This document shows positions 44,574 through 53,039 of a stretch of 64,000 nt of DNA, piece after piece. The notes below the pieces were generated by a model. It was given only the letters and a program-made list of their open reading frames with translations, was not told the DNA's origin and did not search any database. How positions within the stretch are numbered: the first letter of the stretch is position 1; each line of letters starts with the position of its first letter. A program made the position numbers and the translations under genes. Source of the stretch: Hyphomicrobiales bacterium (GTDB lineage: Bacteria > Pseudomonadota > Alphaproteobacteria > Rhizobiales > Devosiaceae); assembly GCA_900470445.1 (NCBI GenBank), contig UCAU01000001.1, forward strand, positions 33,864-97,863. Reading direction: 5' to 3'.

Positions 44574-45488
44574 ATGACGACCACACGCGGCACCATAGAG
44601 ATGACGGCAGCCATGGCCATTTCGGGCACGATTGGCGCTTTCGTGGTGTTTTCCAATCAGCCGGTGATCGACGTGGTGTTCTGGCGCTGCGTGTTCGGCG
44701 CCGTGCCCTTGCTCATGGCCTGCGCGGCGCTGGGCCTGTTCCGGCGCGACATCATCACTCCGCGCCAATTCCTGCTGGCCATGCTGGGCGGCGTTGCCAT
44801 CGTCGCCAATTGGCTGCTGCTGTTTGCCGCTTATCCGCTGGCGTCGATCTCCATCGCCACGGCAGTCTACAATACTCAGCCCTTCATGCTGGTAGCTTTC
44901 GGCGTGTTGTTTCTCGGCGAGCGGCTGACGGCTCATAAGCTGGGTTGGCTCGCCATCGCCTTTGTCGGCGTCGTGCTGATCGCCAATGGCAAGACCGGTA
45001 GCGGCGGTAGCGATTATCTCGGCGGTATCCTGCTCTCGCTCGGCGCGGCGTTTTTCTACGCCATCGCAGCGCTGGTCACCAAACAACTCAAAGGCGTGCC
45101 GCCCCATTTGATCGCGCTGATCCAGGTCGGCGTCGGCATGCTTATGGCCGCCCCCTTTGCCGGGTTTTCGAGCCTGCCCACCGGCCTCGCCACTTGGGGG
45201 AGCCTCGCCGCCATCGGTGTGGTCCATACCGGGCTGGTCTATATCCTGCTCTATGGCGCCATCCAGAAATTGCCCACGCCGCTGATCGGTGCGCTCTCCT
45301 TCATTTATCCGGTCGTGGCGATCCTTGTCGATTTCATCGTCTTCGGCCATCGGCTCGACGCATGGCAATTGCTCGGCGCCGCCGGCATCCTCATCGCCGC
45401 CGCAGCCATGACTCTGGGCTGGGAGCCGTTCGGCCGGCGCGTTATCAGCGCGCCCCCGAAGCCCAGGTCTCAATCGCCTGCACCATGA
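44574..45488 (+). CDS. EamA/DMT family transporter
   Basis: A 304-residue membrane protein with ten predicted helices in two EamA repeats (about 10-140 and 155-290). Typical pieces are FWRCVFGAVPLL, SIATAVYNTQPFMLVAFGVLFLGERLT and TPLIGALSFIYPVVAILVDFIVFGHRL. Such carriers export amino acids or metabolites. A divergent Lrp-type regulator supports an amino acid substrate. The 3' end overlaps the convergent phosphotransferase gene by 44 bp. Confidence 0.92.
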   Translation: MTTTRGTIEMTAAMAISGTIGAFVVFSNQPVIDVVFWRCVFGAVPLLMACAALGLFRRDIITPRQFLLAMLGGVAIVANWLLLFAAYPLASISIATAVYNTQPFMLVAFGVLFLGERLTAHKLGWLAIAFVGVVLIANGKTGSGGSDYLGGILLSLGAAFFYAIAALVTKQLKGVPPHLIALIQVGVGMLMAAPFAGFSSLPTGLATWGSLAAIGVVHTGLVYILLYGAIQKLPTPLIGALSFIYPVVAILVDFIVFGHRLDAWQLLGAAGILIAAAAMTLGWEPFGRRVISAPPKPRSQSPAP

Positions 45489-46329
45489 TGGCGTGCGTCG
45501 CGGGGCTCCCTGCTTCTTGAGCCAACTCCCATAGGCGATGCGCCCCAGTGGTCAGATGGATGCGTTCGCGATCCAGCCGCTTGCCCGTCTCGATCTCATA
45601 GCGCTTCACAATCCGCTCGGTCAGATCGGTGGATACAAAGCTCGAATAAATGAATTCCTGGTGCAGTGGTCCGAACCCGGAATCGGCGAAGTCATAGATG
45701 CCATTGAGCGTGGCGGTGACATGGTCGAACGCCATGTTCCAGCCATGCCCGTCGAAGAATCCATAGGTTTGTCCATAAGGGTCTGGCGTCAGCGCCGCCC
45801 AGTCCGTCAGCGTCCGTTTGACCAATGGGCGCAAATGTTCCGGCAACACGGGCATTGCGCCATCAAGGATCGTGGCTGCTGGGGCAATAGGCTCCACCTC
45901 CGACGCGCCGGTCGCCCGCAAGAGGGCCGGATCGATGGCATGTAATTGTGCATAAAATAGCCCGAGCTTGGCGGCGAGCCGGTCGCGATCAACCTCGCCA
46001 AGCACGTCATAATGGGCGGTCAGCAAATGTTCGCCCGCCAGCTTGGCGTGGCGCGAGTAAACCCGCGGCGTTTCAAAAATCGTCAGCTTCGGCACCGACA
46101 TATTCACTGCCGGCCGAATGACTTCCAGCAGCCGCGCCTCCCTCATCAGCGCCTCTTCCGCGCGTGCCTCGCGCGGAAACTTGAAAATCAGGCGGTCATC
46201 GACATCCACCGCCACACTGTCCCAGCCCTCGGCCAACAACGTGAAATGCCCGCCGCTTGTCTCGGGATGGTCCGCGACAATGATGTCGCGCAATTGGTCA
46301 AGGGTAAGCGGCGCAGCGGCAATCGGCAT
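45445..46329 (-). CDS. aminoglycoside phosphotransferase-fold kinase-like protein
   Basis: A 294-residue protein with the APH/ChoK fold. The nucleotide-loop region has LLAEGWDSVAVDVDDRLIFKFPR with the ATP-binding lysine, and the catalytic loop reads GFFDGHGWNMAFD. The Asp and the Asn five residues later are kept, but the usual His two residues before the Asp is Phe. The metal-binding Asp is in IYDFADSGFGP. The substrate is unknown; nothing indicates antibiotic resistance. It overlaps the convergent transporter gene by 44 bp. Confidence 0.85.
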   Translation of the reverse strand: MPIAAAPLTLDQLRDIIVADHPETSGGHFTLLAEGWDSVAVDVDDRLIFKFPREARAEEALMREARLLEVIRPAVNMSVPKLTIFETPRVYSRHAKLAGEHLLTAHYDVLGEVDRDRLAAKLGLFYAQLHAIDPALLRATGASEVEPIAPAATILDGAMPVLPEHLRPLVKRTLTDWAALTPDPYGQTYGFFDGHGWNMAFDHVTATLNGIYDFADSGFGPLHQEFIYSSFVSTDLTERIVKRYEIETGKRLDRERIHLTTGAHRLWELAQEAGSPATHAIMVQAIETWASGAR

Positions 46330-46457
46330 GGCAGGCTCGTCGAAATCACTCGAACGCCCAGATTAATCGACATTCCGCCCGGACCGCAAATCTGCGGCCG
46401 ATTGACGAAGCCGCCGAATTGCTGTGCTTTCCCGCACCAGCCAGTTTCGGATTATCC

Positions 46458-47141
46458 ATGACCATCAAGCCCGCCGCCGCTCTCCTGTTTGATATCGACG
46501 GTACGCTGGCCGATACCGATCCGCTGCATCTGGAAGCTTTCAACCGCACTTTCGCGCCCTATGGCGAGCATTTCGACAAAGCCCGCTTCGCCCTCGAATT
46601 GCAGGGTCTGGCCAATGAAGCGATCGCGCGGCGTTTTGTGCCGCACCTGTCACCCGAGGCGGGGATGGAGGTGATGCGTGGCAAGGAGGCGATGTTCCGC
46701 GAGCTGGCTCGCTCGGACATTCACGCGGTGCCGGGCCTGATGGACTTGCTGGACCGCGCCGACGCTATGGGCCTGCCCATGGCCGCAGTCACCAATGCCC
46801 CGCGCGCTAATGCCGATCTCATTCTCGATAGCCTGGGCATTCGCCACCGCTTCAAGGCGCTGGTGATTGGCGAGGAACTGGCCCATGGCAAACCGCATCC
46901 CTTGCCCTATCTCGAAGGCCTGCGCCTGCTCGGCGCCCAGCCGGAGCATTCCGTCGCCTTCGAGGATTCTCGCACCGGCATTGCCTCGGCCACTGCGGCA
47001 GGGCTGTCCACCGTGGGCATTCGCACCAGCCTTGGTCATGACGCCCTGATCGCCGCCGGTGCCAGCACCAGCGCCGCCAGCTATGCCGATCCGGCTTTGC
47101 TCGATTTCATTCTGGGGCGCGTGGCCGCCGTCGCGGCCTAG
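46458..47141 (+). CDS. HAD-superfamily hydrolase (beta-phosphoglucomutase/Gph-like)
   Basis: A 227-residue HAD phosphatase. Motif I is LLFDIDGTLADTDPLH (nucleophile and acid Asp), motif II MAAVTNAPRAN, motif III Lys in LAHGKPHPLPYLEGL, and motif IV VAFEDSRTGIASA. The small alpha-helical cap sits between motifs I and II (subclass IA), so the substrate is likely a small sugar phosphate. The ATG at 46458 is used. It converges on the radical SAM gene with a 4-bp overlap. Confidence 0.9.
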   Translation: MTIKPAAALLFDIDGTLADTDPLHLEAFNRTFAPYGEHFDKARFALELQGLANEAIARRFVPHLSPEAGMEVMRGKEAMFRELARSDIHAVPGLMDLLDRADAMGLPMAAVTNAPRANADLILDSLGIRHRFKALVIGEELAHGKPHPLPYLEGLRLLGAQPEHSVAFEDSRTGIASATAAGLSTVGIRTSLGHDALIAAGASTSAASYADPALLDFILGRVAAVAA

Positions 47142-48286
47142 AAGAGGCTCATCTGCTTGTCTTCGAGCTTGGGGGCGACGAACAGGTCCGTCCGCAAGCC
47201 CGGCAGCTTGACGTCCAGCCCATAGCGTTCCCGCGCCTTGTCGAGGCGCTGGCGCAGCAGCGTGGCATAGGGGCCTTCGCCCGTCATGCGGGTGCCCCAG
47301 CGCGCATCGTAGTCCTTGCCGCCACGCGTATCGCGCACCAGCGCCAGCACATGCCGCACCCGATCGGGGAAATGGCGCAGCAGCCATTCGCGGAAAATGT
47401 CGCGCACTTCACCTGGCAGCCGCAGCAGGACCATCGAGGCGCTCTTGGCCCCTTGTGCCGCCGCCGCATCGAGAATCCGCTCCAGCTCCATATCGTTAAT
47501 CGCCGGGATCATCGGGGAGGCAAACACCGCTACCGGCACGCCCGCTTCGCTGAGCAGGCGGATCGCTTCCAGCCGGCGGGCAGGGGAGGAGGCGCGAGGC
47601 TCCATCTTGCGGCTGAGCTTGTGGTCCATCGTGGTCATCGAAATGGCCACCTTGACCAGGTTGAGCTTCGCCAACTCGGTCAGGATATCGAGATCGCGCA
47701 CGATCAGCGCCGATTTGGTGGTGATCATCACCGGATGTCGGGTTTCCAGCATCACTTCGAGGATGCCCCGCGTCAGCTTATGCTTGCGCTCGGACAGCTG
47801 ATAGGGATCGGTATTGGTGCCCATGGCGATCGGCTTGGGCTTGTAATTCCTGGCGCCCAGTTCGGCCCGCAGCGCTTCCACCGCATTGGTCTTCACATAG
47901 ATATCGCGCTCGAATTCGATGCCCGCCGAATGCCCCAGAAAGGCATGCGTCGGCCGCGCGAAGCAATAGGAGCAACCATGCTCGCAACCGCGATAGGCGT
48001 TGATCGAACGCTCGAATCCGATATCGGGGCTGTCATTGGTCGTGATGATGGTCTTGGCGCGTTCCATATGCTCGATGGTCTCGAAGGCCGGCATCGGCTC
48101 GGTGCTGCACCAGCCATCATCGAACCCCTCGCGCACCTGCTTTTCGAACCGCCCGCTGCGATTGGACTGCGCGCCACGCCCGCGATTGCGGCTGGGATCG
48201 ACCAGTTCGCGCCGCGCCAGGTCGGCGTCGCGGCTGCGGCTCAGCTTTTCCAGGGCTTCGAAAGACGGGGCCTGATAGAGGGCCAT
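47138..48286 (-). CDS. SplB-like radical SAM protein (PA0069 family)
   Basis: A 382-residue radical SAM enzyme related to spore photoproduct lyase. The cluster motif CxxxCxxC is in AYRGCEHGCSYCFARPTHAFLG. The N-terminal RNRGRGAQSNRSGRFE and the GTNTDPYQLSERKHKLTRGILEV block define the PA0069-type family, found in non-sporulating bacteria with unknown substrate. The ATG at 48286 has AAGGAG nine bases upstream. A LexA box overlaps its probable promoter, suggesting a DNA damage role. Confidence 0.92.
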   Translation of the reverse strand: MALYQAPSFEALEKLSRSRDADLARRELVDPSRNRGRGAQSNRSGRFEKQVREGFDDGWCSTEPMPAFETIEHMERAKTIITTNDSPDIGFERSINAYRGCEHGCSYCFARPTHAFLGHSAGIEFERDIYVKTNAVEALRAELGARNYKPKPIAMGTNTDPYQLSERKHKLTRGILEVMLETRHPVMITTKSALIVRDLDILTELAKLNLVKVAISMTTMDHKLSRKMEPRASSPARRLEAIRLLSEAGVPVAVFASPMIPAINDMELERILDAAAAQGAKSASMVLLRLPGEVRDIFREWLLRHFPDRVRHVLALVRDTRGGKDYDARWGTRMTGEGPYATLLRQRLDKARERYGLDVKLPGLRTDLFVAPKLEDKQMSLF

Positions 48287-48343
48287 CACTGCTCTCCTTG
48301 CGCGCCGACTGCTCGAATCGTCGCTTGAGTTAACGTGCGGTAA

Positions 48344-48376
48344 CACATAGCAGCTGCACGTGAACAAAACAAGAAC
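48344..48376 (-). promoter_or_regulatory. LexA-box promoter of the radical SAM gene
   Basis: On the - strand GTTC-N7-GTTC (48362-48376), the alphaproteobacterial LexA operator, overlaps a -35 TTGTTT that is 17 nt from a -10 TATGTG (48344-48349). Start of translation is 58 bp further. The exact match and its position over the promoter make SOS control likely. Confidence 0.75.
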
Positions 48377-48521
48377 TAGCCGGACGATAGCCGCGTTCTT
48401 CCCACGGGGATAGCTGGCTTGCACGCATGTGGGTGGACAGCTTTGCCGCGCTGGCCTAAACCAGCCGACCCTGCGTTCGAACGAACAGTTCGCGCATGGA
48501 ACTTAAGCGTTCGATTTAGTA

Positions 48522-48550
48522 TTGACCTGGCGCTGCGCGCAGATTACTAA
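48522..48550 (+). promoter_or_regulatory. promoter of the DHA2 exporter gene
   Basis: TTGACC and TACTAA are separated by 17 nt. The start of transcription near 48557 would give a leader of about 120 nt. Upstream lies CGAAC-N5-GTTCG (48478-48492) and other GAAC/GTTC words that could be operator half-sites. Confidence 0.6.
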
Positions 48551-48578
48551 AGCATAGACTTTACTATTTTGCGGCTGC

Positions 48579-48613
48579 TGACACAGCCTGTCACACGATC
48601 TTTCTAGTGTGAC
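48579..48613. promoter_or_regulatory. overlapping inverted repeats in exporter leader
   Basis: TGACA-N5-TGTCA at 48579-48593 overlaps GTCACAC-N10-GTGTGAC at 48590-48613. Both are perfect and lie about 22-56 nt after the predicted transcription start, where a bound repressor would block elongation. A TetR- or MarR-type repressor is the natural guess, but no such gene is beside it. Confidence 0.5.
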
Positions 48614-48677
48614 GTCGAAATCAGCCGCCGCCATTCGTCATCATGGCGGCATCCAAATTTGGTTCAGGGAAGACATC

Positions 48678-50165
48678 ATGACCACCGACAACACTATTGT
48701 GCCCGCTCCGGGGGATCAGGCCGCGCCGCCGCAAGATCATGCCGCCCGCAACAAGCTGGTGATTTCCCTGCTGCTCGTCTCGGCTTTCGTCGTCATTCTC
48801 AATGAGACGATCATGGGCGTGGCCCTGCCGCATCTGATGCACGATCTGGACATCACGGCGGGCGCTGCCCAATGGCTCACCACAGCCTTCATGCTGACCA
48901 TGGCCGTGGTCATTCCCGTCACGGGCTTCCTGCTGCAGCGGCTCAATACCCGCCCGGTCTTTATCCTGGCCATGTCGCTGTTTTCCGCTGGCACGCTGAT
49001 TTCGGCCATCGCGTCCGGCTTTGCCGTGCTGGTCATCGGCCGGATCGTGCAGGCTTCGGGCACGGCCATCATGATGCCCCTGCTGATGACCACGGTGATG
49101 ACCCTGGTGCCCCCTGAATCGCGCGGCAAGACGATGGGCAATATCTCCATTGTCATCTCGGTTGCGCCCGCCATTGGTCCGACCATTTCGGGCCTGATCC
49201 TCTCGGTGCTCGACTGGCGCTGGATGTTTATTCTGGTGCTGCCCATCGCCCTGGGCGCGCTGGCGCTGGGTGCCAAGCGCATCGTCAATGTCACCACGCC
49301 CAAGGATGCGCCGATCGATGTACTCTCGGTCGTGCTCTCGGCCATCGGCTTTGGCGGTTTCGTCTATGGCCTGAGCGGGCTGGGCGAAGCGGCCCACCAT
49401 CCGACCCCGGTTTCGCCGTGGATTCCGCTGCTGGTCGGCGCCGCCGTCATCGCCGTCTTCGTGTTGCGCCAGCTGTCGCTGCAGAAGCAGGATCGCGCTC
49501 TGCTCGACCTGCGCACGCTCACCTCGCGCGTCTTCACCATTTCGGTGGCGATGATGGCGATCCTGATGATGGCTATGTTCGGCGCCTTCATCCTGCTGCC
49601 GATCTATCTGCAGAATGTGCTGGGTCTCTCGACCCTGCAAACCGGCCTGCTGTTGTTGCCCGGCGGTCTGGTCATGGGTCTCTGCGCGCCCACCGTCGGC
49701 GCGTTGTTCGACAAATACGGCCCCGTGCCGCTGGTCATACCCGGCGCCGTGCTGCTCAGCATTGCGCTGTGGGGGCTGACCTTCGTGCAGCAGGATACCT
49801 CGGTCTGGCTGCTGCTCGCCGCTCACCTGACGCTCAGCGTTGGCCTTGCTTTGATGTTCACCCCGCTGTTCACGGTGAGCCTTGGCTCGCTGCCGCCAAA
49901 CCTTTATTCGCATGGTAGCGCTGTGATCGGCACCGCCCAACAGGTCGCCGGCGCGGCAGGCACGGCCCTCTTCGTCGCCATCATGACGTTGCAGGCCACC
50001 AACCTCACCAATACCGGCGCCGATATTCTGACGGCAACAACCGGCGGTATCCGCTCGGCATTCCTGTGCGGCGCCATCATCTCGCTGGGCGCAGTCGCCG
50101 CGGCTCTCTTCATCAAGAAGCCGGCCCCGCGCGCCATGCCAGCCGAATTCGCGCCGGGACACTAA
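48678..50165 (+). CDS. DHA2-family MFS drug exporter
   Basis: A 495-residue proton-driven exporter with 14 predicted helices (EmrB/QacA type). It has LNETIMGVALPHLMHDLDITAGAAQWLTTAFML in helix 1-2 and the antiporter motif C-like ISVAPAIGPTISGLIL in helix 5. The ATG at 48678 follows AGGGAAGACATC. No EmrA-like membrane fusion protein accompanies it. Substrates are unknown. The promoter region has several inverted repeats, and a strong terminator follows the gene. Confidence 0.93.
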   Translation: MTTDNTIVPAPGDQAAPPQDHAARNKLVISLLLVSAFVVILNETIMGVALPHLMHDLDITAGAAQWLTTAFMLTMAVVIPVTGFLLQRLNTRPVFILAMSLFSAGTLISAIASGFAVLVIGRIVQASGTAIMMPLLMTTVMTLVPPESRGKTMGNISIVISVAPAIGPTISGLILSVLDWRWMFILVLPIALGALALGAKRIVNVTTPKDAPIDVLSVVLSAIGFGGFVYGLSGLGEAAHHPTPVSPWIPLLVGAAVIAVFVLRQLSLQKQDRALLDLRTLTSRVFTISVAMMAILMMAMFGAFILLPIYLQNVLGLSTLQTGLLLLPGGLVMGLCAPTVGALFDKYGPVPLVIPGAVLLSIALWGLTFVQQDTSVWLLLAAHLTLSVGLALMFTPLFTVSLGSLPPNLYSHGSAVIGTAQQVAGAAGTALFVAIMTLQATNLTNTGADILTATTGGIRSAFLCGAIISLGAVAAALFIKKPAPRAMPAEFAPGH

Positions 50166-50194
50166 GCCTCGTCGCCACAGCGGTCTTGACTCAT

Positions 50195-50228
50195 CCCCGT
50201 CACCAGCCAAGCTGGTGGCGGGGATTTT
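50195..50228 (+). terminator. Rho-independent terminator after DHA2 gene
   Basis: A 13-bp stem (CCCCGTCACCAGC with GCTGGTGGCGGGG, one G-T) around CAA is followed by ATTTTC. It ends only 18 bp before the next ATG and its GGAGG ribosome-binding site, so it could also dampen expression of that gene. Confidence 0.85.
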
Positions 50229-50246
50229 CATTTGGGGAGGAACTTC

Positions 50247-51191
50247 ATGCACGCGCTGCTCGAGCGGATCGTTGCCGCCTCCGGCGTGCCGAACCTGGTG
50301 GATATTCTTGCCGCCCGGCTCAGCCCGACCGACCTGCAATCGCTGTTGCTCGAAGTCTATGATCGCCGCTCGTCCGTGCGTAGTCCGGCCGATCTGCTCG
50401 CCGATTACGAGAGAGGCCGCTTCTTCGGCGCCGCCAGCCTGACGCCGGCCGCTGCTGCCGAGTGGGATGCCACTCTGGCCGCCGCTGCGGCCGGGTTCCG
50501 ATTTCTGACCCTTTCGCCCATGGCGCCGCTGGGCTCTTGCGCTGCTGTCGCACCAATCGGCCAATCCTGGTCGGTGCCTACCGTGCGCACCGGCGAAGTC
50601 GTGTCTGACGCCACCAATGTCCTGGCGCTCGAGGCCGCCTTACTGCGCCGCGGTGTCGCCAAGAGTGATCCCAAATCGCAGGACATCGCTCATCTGGCGA
50701 CAACCCATCGCGTGATCCGCCCCCAAGCATATTCGAAGCCGGGCCTCCTTGCCCATTTCGCCCTCTCGGCCATGGTCAGCGCCGGCCGTGACCAGGGCGG
50801 CTTTGGCTTTGAGGCGGAGGCTATACATGCCCAGATCGGCGCCTGGCTTGTCTCCTATCGCCGCTATTTCGGGCCGGCTTTGCGGCTGGGCATTTCGTAC
50901 ACGCTGCTCCATCCCGGCAATCCTGATGCCAGGCTTGAGGCGCTTCGCAGCCTTGCGCAAACTCACAATGCGGAACTGATCGAGGACGCCAGCCGTCCCG
51001 CCGCCTCCGGCTATTATGCCGGTTTCTGTTTCCATCTGCTTGGTGGCTGGCCCGACGGCGAATTGCGCCAGTTGGCCGATGGCGGCTCGGTCGATTGGAC
51101 CGCCAAGTTGCTCGGCAATGCCAAGGAGCGGCTGCTGATCAGCGGCTGTGGCGTGGAAGGATTGGTGGCGCTGCGCGGGGAGGGCGAGTAG
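50247..51191 (+). CDS. conserved-looking protein of unknown function
   Basis: A 314-residue soluble protein that I do not recognise. The composition is even, with blocks that look constrained: FRFLTLSPMAPLGSCAAVAP, VRTGEVVSDATNVLALEAALL, HLATTHRVIRPQAY, and AHFALSAMVSAGRDQGGFGFEAEAI. There is no signal peptide or membrane helix. The alpha/beta pattern is faintly reminiscent of class II synthetase folds, but no catalytic motif can be shown. The ATG at 50247 follows GGAGGAACTTC. It sits between an exporter and the convergent moaB gene and may be expressed alone or by read-through. Confidence 0.75.
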   Translation: MHALLERIVAASGVPNLVDILAARLSPTDLQSLLLEVYDRRSSVRSPADLLADYERGRFFGAASLTPAAAAEWDATLAAAAAGFRFLTLSPMAPLGSCAAVAPIGQSWSVPTVRTGEVVSDATNVLALEAALLRRGVAKSDPKSQDIAHLATTHRVIRPQAYSKPGLLAHFALSAMVSAGRDQGGFGFEAEAIHAQIGAWLVSYRRYFGPALRLGISYTLLHPGNPDARLEALRSLAQTHNAELIEDASRPAASGYYAGFCFHLLGGWPDGELRQLADGGSVDWTAKLLGNAKERLLISGCGVEGLVALRGEGE

Positions 51192-51202
51192 GGATCTAAC
51201 CC

Positions 51203-51739
51203 CTACCGTTCATCCAGCCGTGGCATCAACTCCACGAAATTGCAGGGCTTGTGACGGTAATCCAGCTGATGGCTCAAAATGCCTTCCCAGGCGTCGCGGC
51301 AGGCGCCGCGCGAGCCGGGGAGGCAGAACACGAAGGTGGTGCCGATCAGCCCGCCGGTGGCCCGCGATTGCAGCGAACTGGTCCCCACGGTCGTGGCCGA
51401 ATATTGATGGAACAGCACTGAAAAGCCTTCCATCCGCTTGTCGAACAGCGGTTCGATGGCTTCGGGTGTCACATCGCGCCCGGAAAAGCCGGTGCCGCCC
51501 GTGGTCAGGATCACGTCGACCCCCAGATCGGCCACGAAATTCTGCACCGCCTGGCGGATCAGCTGGATGTCGTCGCGCACCACCACCCGTTCGGCGCAAG
51601 TATGCCCATCGGCTTCCAGCAGCGATTTGAGCAGCGCGCCGCCGGTATCGGTTTCCAGGGTCCGCGTGTCGGACACAGCAATCACGGCGATGGAAAGCGG
51701 CTTGAACGCCCGGTCTTCAAATCTTTCCGTCTTGAACAT
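51203..51739 (-). CDS. moaB: molybdopterin adenylyltransferase-like protein MoaB
   Basis: A 178-residue MoaB/Mog family protein that prepares molybdopterin for metal insertion by adenylylation. Typical blocks are LSIAVIAVSDTRTLETDTGG, VILTTGGTGFSGRDVTPEAI and LPGSRGACRDAWEGILSHQLDYRHKPCNFVELMPR. Its start overlaps the end of the upstream MFS gene by 23 bp, so it is translated from the same message. No other molybdenum cofactor gene is in the window. Confidence 0.94.
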   Translation of the reverse strand: MFKTERFEDRAFKPLSIAVIAVSDTRTLETDTGGALLKSLLEADGHTCAERVVVRDDIQLIRQAVQNFVADLGVDVILTTGGTGFSGRDVTPEAIEPLFDKRMEGFSVLFHQYSATTVGTSSLQSRATGGLIGTTFVFCLPGSRGACRDAWEGILSHQLDYRHKPCNFVELMPRLDER

Positions 51740-53039
51740 TGCCTAGCTCTCCGCTGCTCGCCAATTCCTCGGGCACCGGGGCTTCGTCTCCCGGCATTTC
51801 GTAGTCATCACTATCAGCCCGTGGGTCGAGTACAATCGATTCTGGCGTCACCTGCCTGTCATTGCCCATGGCCTGGAACGGGGCACGATCGGACGCATCC
51901 ACGCTCTTGCGCACCCGCATGCGCAGATAGGCGGTGACTGCCAGCAGGGCATGGAATACCGCGGTGATAACAAACAGGCCCACCGGCGACCAGGCACCCA
52001 TGATCATCGAGGCCACGGCCGGCCCGATGGCCAGTCCGATACCCAGGATCAGCAGCATGCCACCGGCAATTTTGGCGAAGTCACCATCCTTGGCAAAGTC
52101 ATTGGCGTGGGCCACCGCCACCGCGTAAATCGGATTGGCGGCAAAGCCATAGGCGGCAAACAGCACATACATCATCCACCCCGCCTCGGGATTGATGAGC
52201 ACGGTCAGCGCCCCCACCACGGATGCAAATCCGGCCAGCCCAATCAGCACCAGCCGCCGGTCGATGCGGTCTGACAGCCGGCCGAACGGGATTTGCGCCA
52301 CAGCGCCCAGAATGGCGGCCACGGCAAACAGCAGCGCAATGCCGCTGGCATCGAGCCCCCGCTCATAACCATAAACCGGGGCCAGAGTGCCGAAGGCGCC
52401 ATTGGCCATGCCCACCGAAAAAGCCGCAATCGCGGCTACCGGCGAGGTGCGGTAGAGCAAAAGAACGTCGATCTTGGCCGAGGCCAGCGGGCGCGGCTGG
52501 GGGCTCGATGTCAATGCGGTGGGCAGCACCGCACAGATAAAGCTGATGGCGCCGAGCACGAAGGGCACATAGCCCGCCGTGCCGGTCACCGACATGGCAA
52601 TCTGCCCCAGCGTCGAGGCGGCCATATTGATGGTCACATAGATCGAAAAGATCGTGCCGCGGCTTTTGTTCTCGGCCACTTCATTGAGCCAGCTTTCGAC
52701 GATCATCGCCGCGCCCGCAAAACAGAAGCCGGAGAGAGCCCGCAGCAGGATCCAGCTAAGATCGTTGATCAGCAGCAGATTGAGCAGAATGGTGACCGTG
52801 CCGATCGCCGCCATCACCGAAAAAGCCCGGATATGGCCTACCTTGCGCACGACCAGCGGCACGGTGATGGAGCCTGCCACAAACCCCACCGACCAGCCGG
52901 TGCCGATCAGGCCCAGCGAAAGCAGGGAAAATCCTTCCTCCGCGCCGCGCACCGATAGCAGCAGGCCCTGCAGCCCCCCGCCGAACATAAGCAGCGCCGA
53001 ACCCAGAAACAGGGCATAGATCTTGATGACAGAGGCCAT
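51717..53039 (-). CDS. MFS transporter (YcaD-like)
   Basis: A 440-residue carrier with 12 predicted helices. The N-terminal LFLGSALLMFGGGLQGLLLSVRG and the loop FAGAAMIVESWLNEVAENKSRG (a YcaD-type signature) are typical, as is AQIPFGRLSDRIDRRLVL in the central loop. The last 60 residues are polar and cytoplasmic. Substrate is unknown. It shares a message with moaB. Confidence 0.9.
   Translation of the reverse strand: MASVIKIYALFLGSALLMFGGGLQGLLLSVRGAEEGFSLLSLGLIGTGWSVGFVAGSITVPLVVRKVGHIRAFSVMAAIGTVTILLNLLLINDLSWILLRALSGFCFAGAAMIVESWLNEVAENKSRGTIFSIYVTINMAASTLGQIAMSVTGTAGYVPFVLGAISFICAVLPTALTSSPQPRPLASAKIDVLLLYRTSPVAAIAAFSVGMANGAFGTLAPVYGYERGLDASGIALLFAVAAILGAVAQIPFGRLSDRIDRRLVLIGLAGFASVVGALTVLINPEAGWMMYVLFAAYGFAANPIYAVAVAHANDFAKDGDFAKIAGGMLLILGIGLAIGPAVASMIMGAWSPVGLFVITAVFHALLAVTAYLRMRVRKSVDASDRAPFQAMGNDRQVTPESIVLDPRADSDDYEMPGDEAPVPEELASSGELGNVQDGKI

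Larger units (their letters stand above)
48287..48677. other. radical SAM-MFS divergent intergenic region
   Basis: This 391-bp gap contains the LexA-box promoter leftward (48344-48376). Rightward it has an array of GAAC/GTTC words (48475-48511), a promoter (48522-48550) and inverted repeats (48579-48613) ahead of the exporter gene. No coding region is supported here. Confidence 0.65.

Noticed and set aside
45445..46329. Aminoglycoside resistance gene
   Set aside because: Only the general kinase fold is shared; the catalytic loop differs and no resistance subfamily motif is present.
48475..48491. Second LexA box (GTTC...GTTC) before the DHA2 exporter
   Set aside because: The two GTTC words are 9 nt apart rather than 7, so it does not fit the operator.
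48621..50564. Long - strand frame antisense to the DHA2 exporter
   Set aside because: Low-complexity Gln/Arg/His shadow product; the + strand transporter has helices and motifs.
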